Source: Holosporales bacterium (GTDB lineage: Bacteria > Pseudomonadota > Alphaproteobacteria > BNTO01). Taken from it: a DNA stretch of 12,241 nucleotides. The position numbers were made by a program, and so were the translations under genes. The notes below the pieces were generated by a model. It was not told where the DNA came from. It did not search any database and saw only the letters and a list, made by a program, of their open reading frames with translations. The DNA lies in assembly GCA_031270515.1 (NCBI GenBank), contig JAISXM010000040.1, forward strand, positions 1 through 12,241, read 5' to 3'. This document shows, one piece after another, positions 6,542 to 12,241 of this stretch; the first letter of the stretch is position 1; every line of letters starts with the position of its first letter.

Positions 6542-7105
6542 TTATCCTTCGACAACTCCTTGTATGTAGTTAACTTCACTAACCATTTGCCCTTGGTTCG
6601 CGCCGGTATTGTCAAATACATAAACAGTGTTTTTCTTAATAGAAATAGATACAGTTACAATAATTCTGTCCAGTTGTTGTTGAAACGACTGTATCCAGCA
6701 CGTTTTATATTCCAGCACTTGCAGGCGCACCTTAGAGTCTTGGATATTGCCCAACCGCACAATTTCAATTAAATCCAACGGGATACCGCGATTCATTTTG
6801 AGCTCGATCTGCGCGCTGTGCCCCCCGTTCGGAATTAAAATCGTAAGCCCAGAATGTTTCAACGTAGCGGAACCAAGCAATTGATTACTTAAATTGCCGG
6901 GCGTAAAGCGCGACGACTCTTCGTTCCATCCGAAAATCTCCGAATAATCCTCGAACCCTCCCAAATTAGAGCTCAGTAAATCGTCGATTTTGACCATCCA
7001 TTCAGGCGACCTTACGGTAATATCATCAAGCGGCGCAACATCTGTTGTCGCCATTTTTATTTGCTTTTTCCCTGGTAGATCTGTTATTACGTACGATTGC
7101 GGCAT
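6542..7105 (-). CDS. hcp: Probable T6SS inner-tube protein (Hcp/TssD-like)
   Basis: This 187-aa protein is encoded 53 bases after tssC on the same strand, the usual place for hcp. Its second half alternates in beta strands like an Hcp/phage tail-tube barrel: KHSGLTILIPNGG, then KMNRGIPLDLIEIVRLG, VRLQVLEYKTCWIQSF, and RIIVTVSISIKKNTVYVFDNTG, which mimics the closing strand and D..G of Hcp. Residues 1-70 are less typical. No strict signature motif is visible, so the call leans on gene order, size and strand pattern. Hcp forms hexameric rings stacked inside the sheath and is expelled on firing. The ATG at 7105 has an AAGGA Shine-Dalgarno 8 bases away and is preferred over the in-frame ATG at residue 18. 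An unrelated T6SS accessory protein is the main alternative. Confidence 0.55.
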   Translation of the reverse strand: MPQSYVITDLPGKKQIKMATTDVAPLDDITVRSPEWMVKIDDLLSSNLGGFEDYSEIFGWNEESSRFTPGNLSNQLLGSATLKHSGLTILIPNGGHSAQIELKMNRGIPLDLIEIVRLGNIQDSKVRLQVLEYKTCWIQSFQQQLDRIIVTVSISIKKNTVYVFDNTGANQGQMVSEVNYIQGVVEG

Positions 7106-7158
7106 ATTCTTATTCCTTGTGTAATTGGATATTATTGACCATTAGCGTAACGCTCCGA

Positions 7159-8622
7159 TTATCCCGCCGGCGGTGGCAACGTGGCCACAAGTCGAATGGA
7201 TGCGGTGAGCTCTTCCATCTGGAAGTGCGGACGAAGGTACACAACAGATCTATACGACCCAGGCTTTCCAGGCACATCATATACGTCAATGCGGGCCTCT
7301 CGCAGCGGATATTTCGCTTTCACGTTTTGCGGCGCGTCGTCGTTTAATAAAATGTAATTGGCAATCCACGTATTTAAGTAGTTTGATATCGCATCTTTTG
7401 TCAGGAAGCTCCCAATTTTATCGCGCATGATCACCTTTATATAATGTGCGAACCTGGACGCCGCCAACATATACGGCAACCGAGCCGACAAACTTGCATT
7501 TGCATTTGCGTCATCCAAGTTGTACGTCTTTGGCTTTTGTGCGGTTTGCCCTCCAAAAAACGCAGCATAATCGGTGCCTTTGCAATGGCATAGGGCAATA
7601 AAACCTAGGTCGCTAAGCTCTTTTTCTCGGCGATCTGTAATCGATGTTTCAGTTGGACACTTCAGAGCTATATCCCCATCTGTAGTCCGGAACGTATAAG
7701 ACGGCAACCCTTGCACGATCCCTCCACCTTCGACACCTCGAATGGCGGCTGTCCATCCGTACAACGCAAACGCATTGGTAATCCGCTGGCTTAGTATATA
7801 CGCGGGGTTGGTCCAGCAGAACTTGGCACTATTGGCCCCCGCGACATCTTCTTCGAAGTTTAACCCTTCCGCGGGCAAAGTATCGGCTCCATATGGCAGG
7901 CGAATTAATACTCGCGGCAATGTTAACGCAATATATCGCGATTCTTCAGTGTTTCTAAAGGACGTCCACTTTATGAGCTCTAAGCTTTCGAATACTTTAT
8001 TCATATCACGCGGCACACCAAGCTGTTCAAACGAATCCAAGTCAAACAACTTCGGATGGGCTGCCGTTATGAAAGGAGCGTGGGCGGCGGCCGCGACCTC
8101 GGACATTTTCGCAAGAAACTCCATATCTTGCGGATGGCGTGTAAAGAAATAATCGCCCATTAAGCAAGAGTACGGATGGCCCCCAAAGGTGCCGTATTCT
8201 TCTTCGTAAATCTTTTTGAATAATTGACTTTGATCAAATTCTACAGCTGTGTCTAAGTCGTTAAACAGTTCTTTTTTAGTCGCATTAAATAATCGTAATT
8301 TTAGATGAGTACTCGTCTCAGTTTTACTGACTAAGTAATTTAAGCCTCGCCACGACCCTTCAAGCGCCTGAAACGCCTCATGATGCATGATGACATTGAG
8401 CTGGTTTTGAAGCTTTTCGTCAATTTGCGCAATAATTGCGTTCACAAAACTAGCCGGATTTGCTCCTACAATCTCTGGATTTGCTTCAATTTGAGTAATA
8501 AATTCGCGGATTAAGTCTTCTGCAAATGGCCGTTGTGTTTCATCACGGACAAGTTTTCCTTTTTCAAAGAGTGCGTCCAATAAGGACCCAGTCGCTTCGT
8601 TGTTTTCATTTGTATCAGCCAT
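7159..8622 (-). CDS. tssC: T6SS contractile sheath large subunit TssC (VipB)
   Basis: This 487-aa protein matches the TssC/VipB/EvpB family in length and order of motifs: FQALEGSWRGLNYLV (about 84-98), the hallmark EEYGTFGGHPYS (141-152), a central RLPYGADT block, and a C-terminal region ending RPHFQMEELTASIRLVATLP. TssC interlocks with TssB to form the cytoplasmic sheath around the Hcp tube; its contraction drives the spike out. The ATG has a strong GGGAGGA Shine-Dalgarno. It is separated from tssB by an unusually long 100-base gap containing hairpins. No truncation or frameshift is seen. Confidence 0.97.
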   Translation of the reverse strand: MADTNENNEATGSLLDALFEKGKLVRDETQRPFAEDLIREFITQIEANPEIVGANPASFVNAIIAQIDEKLQNQLNVIMHHEAFQALEGSWRGLNYLVSKTETSTHLKLRLFNATKKELFNDLDTAVEFDQSQLFKKIYEEEYGTFGGHPYSCLMGDYFFTRHPQDMEFLAKMSEVAAAAHAPFITAAHPKLFDLDSFEQLGVPRDMNKVFESLELIKWTSFRNTEESRYIALTLPRVLIRLPYGADTLPAEGLNFEEDVAGANSAKFCWTNPAYILSQRITNAFALYGWTAAIRGVEGGGIVQGLPSYTFRTTDGDIALKCPTETSITDRREKELSDLGFIALCHCKGTDYAAFFGGQTAQKPKTYNLDDANANASLSARLPYMLAASRFAHYIKVIMRDKIGSFLTKDAISNYLNTWIANYILLNDDAPQNVKAKYPLREARIDVYDVPGKPGSYRSVVYLRPHFQMEELTASIRLVATLPPPAG

Positions 8623-8664
8623 GGATTATATCCTCCCATAAAACGGACGTGAAATCTTAACCGT

Positions 8665-8706
8665 CACAACGCTTTCGTGTAGAAGCCGCGAATCCGTTGT
8701 GGATTC
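8665..8706 (-). other. Competing hairpins between tssB and tssC
   Basis: On the transcribed (-) strand two mutually exclusive structures are possible. One is a 6-bp stem, GAATCC with GGATTC (8690-8695 and 8701-8706), with a 5-base loop. The other is a 7-bp stem, CACAACG with CGTTGTG (8665-8671 and 8695-8701), extended inside by GCTT with AAGC (8671-8674 and 8683-8686). The shared arm at 8695-8701 means only one can form. The region starts 16 bases after the tssB stop. A role in processing, attenuation or setting the TssB:TssC ratio is inferred. Confidence 0.45.
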
Positions 8707-8722
8707 AGACTTCCTTGTTTTA

Positions 8723-9298
8723 TTACTCCGTTGCAGCGGCTGCGTCGGCCTCGGGCTCTGCCTCGGCTTCGGCTGCACTTTCTTCCGCTGCTTCACCGGT
8801 GCCTGCTTGTGGCAACAAACCCTTCATCGCGTCTTTCGTTGCTTCATCCGTCATTATTTTAACCAGCTCTTCTTCTAATTCGTCATTTCCATCTAATTTT
8901 GTTAATAGATCCTTTAATCGCGAACGACTTTCGTATAATTTCGCTAAATCTGGGATTTGTTTAACAATATTTAGTGGCGTAAAATCATCCATACTAGAAA
9001 AAGTCAGTTCTACCTCAGTTCCGGCTCCATCTCCAATCAGCGTGTTCGGCACACCCAAAACAAGTCGAGGGTTAAAAAATGCCATTATGCCGTCAATGTT
9101 GTCGCGGTCTATCTCGATAAACTTACGATCTTTCAATTTGGGAAGTGCTACCGCAGGCATACCAGACAAATCTGCCATAATACCTAAAACAAACGGCAAT
9201 TCCTTCATTTCGATCGCGTTTCCGACTTCGACATCGTAAGTTATTTGAACGCGTGGAGCTCGCACACGACCAATTTTGTGTTGTGCACTATCTGCCAT
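8723..9298 (-). CDS. tssB: T6SS contractile sheath small subunit TssB (VipA)
   Basis: This 191-aa protein has the TssB/VipA pattern: APRVQITYDVEVGNA near the N-terminus, ELPFVLGIMADLSG (34-47), the KFIEIDRDNIDGIM block, LTFSSMDDFTPLNIVKQIP, and a helical stretch (LYESRSRLKDLLTKLDGN). TssB pairs with TssC to build the sheath. The last 25 or so residues are a low-complexity Ala/Glu tail (EAEAEPEADAAAATE) longer than in most homologues. The tail is probably surface-exposed; its role is unknown. The Shine-Dalgarno is weak. It is the first gene of the leftward T6SS block and is divergent from the kinase gene. Confidence 0.96.
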   Translation of the reverse strand: MADSAQHKIGRVRAPRVQITYDVEVGNAIEMKELPFVLGIMADLSGMPAVALPKLKDRKFIEIDRDNIDGIMAFFNPRLVLGVPNTLIGDGAGTEVELTFSSMDDFTPLNIVKQIPDLAKLYESRSRLKDLLTKLDGNDELEEELVKIMTDEATKDAMKGLLPQAGTGEAAEESAAEAEAEPEADAAAATE

Positions 9299-9608
9299 AT
9301 CTTATTCGTACCTGCTGTCGACATTCCTACTCTCATCTTCTAATGTACAAGATAAATAGTTAAATTAACGTTAAAGGGGTTTTTTATTAAAATTTGTTCG
9401 CCTTGGGTATACCCCCCATAAAAACAATTCATAGAAAACAATTCAAATTTTTGTCATAGCCAAAACCTTGATTAATTAGGCGTTTATTATAGGGAATATG
9501 GGTTAGTCCTGTATTCAGGGTAGCAATTATAATAAAAAGGCACTTGATTTCGAATGTTTTATTATGCAAGCCTAATATTATACGGAACATATCAAACGAT
9601 CCTCTTGT
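9299..9608. promoter_or_regulatory. Divergent intergenic region between tssB and the kinase gene
   Basis: This 310-base AT-rich stretch has no gene that I can support. It must carry the start signals of both divergent genes. It contains two 10-bp perfect palindromes, TTAACGTTAA (9365-9374) and GGGTATACCC (9405-9414), with centres 40 bp apart, and an 11-bp direct repeat AAAACAATTCA (9421-9431 and 9435-9445). No convincing -35/-10 pair for tssB was found. The elements look like operator sites, but no regulator can be named. Confidence 0.5.
9528..9533 (+). promoter_or_regulatory. Possible -10 box for the kinase gene
   Basis: An exact TATAAT lies 75 bases before the kinase ATG. No good -35 hexamer is found 16-18 bases upstream and there is no extended -10 TG, so this is only a candidate. 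Confidence 0.25.
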
Positions 9609-11894
9609 ATGAGAAATAGAATTGATAGAAAATATTTATTATGCTTGTGGGGCGTATGGTGTGTCTGTATGGCAACCTTTTTTAGCGGGACGGGACATGC
9701 TTGTCGTCATTTATCGGATGTGTGGAGCGCCGCCATTGCAGCCTTGCGTCCTCCTGTTGCACCTAGGCGTATTCTGCCAAAAGTGCCCATTGACGCGAGT
9801 AGGTCGATATTGCACGAACATATTACATCGGATCAGCAGGAGATCACAGAAATTCCAACAACCAACAAGTGGATAAGTTTGCGCTTTAACAATTTGGCTA
9901 TTGTAAGCAAACAACCGCTTGGTTCGGGAACTTACGGGATTGTAACCGAAGTCAAGGGTATAAATGAACAGGACCAGACGCTCGTTGTCGCTCAAAAACA
10001 AGCGAAGACTGTTCAGGAAATTGTCATGGAAAGCAAAAAGCATGCCGCGACCCTATGCGGACGCGTGCCAAGGGGTATTCCTATACAATTGGGGCTCTCA
10101 AAAGTTGATAGGCAGGATGTTTTGCTTTTTGAAGCGATTGACGGCGAAACAATGTTTGATTTTACGCACAAAAGGCACAGCCTGTTTCAGTGGGATATCG
10201 CGATTATTAGTTACGGAACCGCTATTGTTTTGCAGCATATGCACCGCCATGGATTACTGCATTGTGATATTAAGGCAAATAATATCATGCTAAACGCGTG
10301 CAGATTTCCATTTATGGTGGATTATGGTTTGGTGGCGAGAATTGGGACGCATGATCGCAGGTGGGGGCTGCATGAGTGCGTATATTATCCGCCGTGGGCG
10401 TGTGGGGATGGGAATTATGAACAAACGCCACAGCTGGATTTGTATTGCTGGGGTTTGTTAGTATTGTCGCTGTTGAGCAATTGCGATGTGTTTACTCAGC
10501 CGGAAGAGGGATGCAAAATGGCGAGTAACGTATTGCAGGATAAGGAGCTGCGGGAGTTGTGTCGCAGTAACGTGGTGCACCCGGCTGTAAAAGTGTCGTA
10601 CGCGCTGGCGGTTCGTTGCGTTAATTCAAGGAATCCTCATGATGGTAGCGTTCCGTCGGCGGCTTCCATCGTGGCACAAATTGAGCGATGTATAAATTCG
10701 CCCCCTCCGCCGAATACGAGTGATTTAGTCGACGAATTAAAAAAATTTCGAAGGCTGGACAAAATTTCTTTTTATACTTATTCGGGCTTGTGTTTTAACT
10801 GGAGAGAGCTGCAGTACCGCATGCGGGCGTATCAGCGTTTTAAATTTTCTGATGCAATATCTCCTAAAGATTTTCGCTTTATTGCAACAAATCCGAATCC
10901 AGATGATTATACAGTTCAGCATAATTTTAAAGAATTTGATGCGATTGCGTTTGCGTGTCGATATGAAGATCTAGCGGACAGCTTACTTGCCATTAGAACA
11001 CACACATGCATGATAACACATAAACAACTTCAAGCATTTTGCTTAGGACAAATCAGCAAACTGCAGTTTGCAAGGGAGTTAATTGGGTTGCCTTTACCAT
11101 TGTCATTGTCCTCGCCATTATCATTTAAGGCGTTGTGTCGGCAGCCTCATATTGCGCTAATGTGCATTTGCGATTACATCATTGCGAACAGGTTGGGACT
11201 TGAGGCTCTGAATGATGCGAACATACGTACGACTGTGCTTGACACATTAACTAAATGGCCACCGATTACCCCGATTCTGCCTATTATTGTGTTTTCCACG
11301 TATACAAGGATGTGCATATTGGCGCTGCAAGATGAATCTGTCGACATCTCCGTGCAAAAAGAATTGCGCCCGTTGTTCATGGAAGTTGCAAGATTTTTAT
11401 ATGACCACGAACAGGGCCCTAATCATCAGTTAATTGCAGGAGGATGTTTGTCTTTACAAATAAGGCAATATAATCCGTCGGAATCGCAGTTGTGTGCATA
11501 CATTCGCACACGTGTTTCCGATGCAATGGCTTCCTCGGAGTGGACGCTTGGGCAAATGCGCCTATTTGAGAACATTTTGTGCGAATTTGTGCATGATGGG
11601 CCGGATTTTGATATTGCTGCGCGGTTGAGTGCCCACAGAGAGTTAGGAGGCGCGACATTGAGCACAAGTATGTTGCAACGTCCACGTTATACATGGATGT
11701 GTATGCATGATTGGCTAGTGGAACATGGACAAATTGTGCTGCTTGGTGTGAATGCACTGTCGCCTAGTGTGGATGCGTTGGCGCCTGGTGGGGATGCGTT
11801 GGCGCCTGGGATGGATGCACTGTCGCCGAACATGAACACATTATCGTCCGATATGGAGGCATTGATGGCTGCGTTGGCCTTACAACCCAAGTGA
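9609..11894 (+). CDS. Exported eukaryotic-type protein kinase, candidate host effector
   Basis: This 761-aa protein starts with a Sec-type signal peptide: a basic start (MRNRIDRK), a hydrophobic core (10-25) and a cleavage site after GTGHA (residue 31). The kinase domain spans about 100-370: glycine loop LGSGTYGIV (104-112), ATP lysine K130, a Glu in helix C (E137 or E141), catalytic loop HCDIKANN (D220, K222, N225), metal-binding DYG (238-240), a PPW activation-segment end, and DLYCWGLL. All key residues are present, so activity is expected. Residues about 385-710 are a mostly helical region I do not recognise. The tail holds six 7-residue repeats. The ATG at 9609 lacks a Shine-Dalgarno but is supported by the signal peptide. 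The gene is divergent from the T6SS block. Since ATP is absent from the periplasm, action inside a host cell is the likeliest role; substrate and export route are unknown. Confidence 0.85.
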   Translation: MRNRIDRKYLLCLWGVWCVCMATFFSGTGHACRHLSDVWSAAIAALRPPVAPRRILPKVPIDASRSILHEHITSDQQEITEIPTTNKWISLRFNNLAIVSKQPLGSGTYGIVTEVKGINEQDQTLVVAQKQAKTVQEIVMESKKHAATLCGRVPRGIPIQLGLSKVDRQDVLLFEAIDGETMFDFTHKRHSLFQWDIAIISYGTAIVLQHMHRHGLLHCDIKANNIMLNACRFPFMVDYGLVARIGTHDRRWGLHECVYYPPWACGDGNYEQTPQLDLYCWGLLVLSLLSNCDVFTQPEEGCKMASNVLQDKELRELCRSNVVHPAVKVSYALAVRCVNSRNPHDGSVPSAASIVAQIERCINSPPPPNTSDLVDELKKFRRLDKISFYTYSGLCFNWRELQYRMRAYQRFKFSDAISPKDFRFIATNPNPDDYTVQHNFKEFDAIAFACRYEDLADSLLAIRTHTCMITHKQLQAFCLGQISKLQFARELIGLPLPLSLSSPLSFKALCRQPHIALMCICDYIIANRLGLEALNDANIRTTVLDTLTKWPPITPILPIIVFSTYTRMCILALQDESVDISVQKELRPLFMEVARFLYDHEQGPNHQLIAGGCLSLQIRQYNPSESQLCAYIRTRVSDAMASSEWTLGQMRLFENILCEFVHDGPDFDIAARLSAHRELGGATLSTSMLQRPRYTWMCMHDWLVEHGQIVLLGVNALSPSVDALAPGGDALAPGMDALSPNMNTLSSDMEALMAALALQPK
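11748..11873 (+). repeat. Six tandem 21-bp repeats encoding a 7-residue motif
   Basis: Residues 714-755 of the kinase are six units with the pattern [V/M/G]-[N/D/E]-[A/T]-L-x-x-x: VNALSPS, VDALAPG, GDALAPG, MDALSPN, MNTLSSD, MEALMAA. Units 2 and 3 are the closest at DNA level, and similarity decays toward the end. The 7-residue spacing of Leu with a hydrophobic first position suggests a short coiled or amphipathic tail, though the prolines argue against a regular helix. Confidence 0.85.
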
Positions 11895-11991
11895 CTGATG
11901 ACTATGTCTGATGGCTGGAAATGTTAGTAAACGCCTGATGGAATATATGACACTTGCTAACTTTTTCTACATGGCATAGCATTTTCCCCAG

Positions 11992-12120
11992 GGCGTCCTC
12001 ATAAAAAATTTTTAATAAGAACCCTTTATCTCTAATGACTTCAGTGTTGCACATTTTTTGCGCATTACTCAAATCGGTCCATCAAATTTTATACCTGTTA
12101 GAAATTTTTCGGAGGACGCC
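11992..12120. mobile_element. MITE-like element with terminal inverted repeats (129 bp)
   Basis: GGCGTCCTC at 11992-12000 is matched by GAGGACGCC at 12112-12120. Similarity continues inward on both sides through an A-run/T-run block to about 27 bp, with one gap and a few mismatches. The interior has no substantial open frame; on the - strand a tiny ATG frame at 12082-12065 reads MDRFE-stop. No clear target-site duplication is seen. The size and ends suggest an internally deleted insertion sequence, but the parent family cannot be named from this alone. Confidence 0.6.
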
Positions 12121-12124
12121 GATG

Positions 12125-12241
12125 TCATATTTCAGCGTTCAACTTGCTATTTTTCTGAATAGTATTAATTTCATGGACTGACATCCCTGTGCATTCACTA
12201 ACAATATCCAAAGACAATCCTTTCTTTAGCATAGAAATGGC
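12125..12241 (-). CDS. C-terminal end of an Rpn/PD-(D/E)XK transposase-like nuclease (partial)
   Basis: Thirty-eight residues run in from the window edge on the - strand and end at a TGA at 12127-12125. They include MLKKGLSLDIVSECTGMSVHEI, the hallmark C-terminal pattern of Rpn-family proteins (M-L-x-x-G-[LM]-[SD]-x-x-x-[IV]-[AS]-x-x-T-G-[LM]-[ST]-x-x-E-I). The catalytic part lies outside the window. Rpn proteins are DNA endonucleases that promote recombination and are often multi-copy in symbiont genomes. The stop lies four bases from the MITE-like element, so that element landed at or next to the gene's 3' end. Whether the gene is intact cannot be judged. Confidence 0.65.
   Translation of the reverse strand, partial: AISMLKKGLSLDIVSECTGMSVHEINTIQKNSKLNAEI

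Noticed and set aside
7742..8152. Open frame on the + strand inside tssC
   Set aside because: Antisense shadow of a clear TssC gene with no recognisable protein features.
8697..9239. Long + strand open frame antisense to tssB (Ala/Ser-rich)
   Set aside because: It is a shadow of the Ala/Glu-rich tssB tail and coding strand; no ribosome site or family resemblance.
9696..9707. Lipobox at Cys32 of the kinase (GHAC)
   Set aside because: Position -3 is Gly and -2 is His, unlike the Leu-Ala/Ser-Gly/Ala-Cys consensus; a standard signal peptidase I site fits better.
11985..12127. Target-site duplication flanking the MITE-like element
   Set aside because: The immediate flanks (CCCCAG and GATGTC) share no direct repeat beyond a single base.
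2086..12241. CRISPR array, tRNA or rRNA genes
   Set aside because: No spaced direct-repeat array and no cloverleaf or rRNA sequence was seen in any intergenic stretch.

Overview
The window most likely comes from the chromosome of an alphaproteobacterium with an intracellular or protist-associated life, possibly Holosporales/Paracaedibacteraceae-like. The lineage is an inference. It rests on chromosomal parA-parB with canonical parS sites, an alphaproteobacterial-style short RNase D and GluRS, AT-rich sequence, type VI secretion (T6SS) sheath genes, and two predicted exported proteins with host-like folds (a BspA-type LRR protein and a eukaryotic-type protein kinase). No 16S or other decisive marker is present.

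Layout. (1) 1-1834: a BspA-like leucine-rich-repeat protein whose 5' end is odd. A (CCTT)5 tract sits at the window edge, and a signal-peptide-like segment is open in frame but has no start codon inside the window. (2) 1835-2085: a long inverted repeat and the parA leader. (3) 2086-4817, + strand: parA, parB, three parS or parS-like palindromes with exactly 36-bp centre spacing, a HIT-family protein and a short RNase D. (4) 4818-6438: a leader with a 21-bp-period direct repeat, then gltX. (5) 6542-9298, - strand: a T6SS block transcribed tssB, tssC, then an Hcp-like gene. A 100-bp gap with competing hairpins lies between tssB and tssC. (6) 9299-9608: a divergent intergenic region with two palindromes and a short direct repeat. 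(7) 9609-11894, + strand: a large protein kinase with a signal peptide, all key catalytic residues, a long unrecognised C-terminal region and six 7-residue tandem repeats at the tail. (8) 11895-12241: a 129-bp MITE-like element with terminal inverted repeats, and the 3' end of an Rpn-family nuclease/transposase-like gene running off the window.

How the parts fit. ParA, ParB and parS form a chromosome segregation module. HIT, RNase D and GluRS are housekeeping genes. TssB, TssC and the Hcp-like protein would make the contractile sheath and, if the call holds, the inner tube of a T6SS; baseplate, membrane-complex and ClpV genes are not in the window. The kinase and the LRR protein look like exported host-interaction factors. 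Nothing in the sequence proves that either is a T6SS cargo, and their Sec-type signal peptides argue for another export path.
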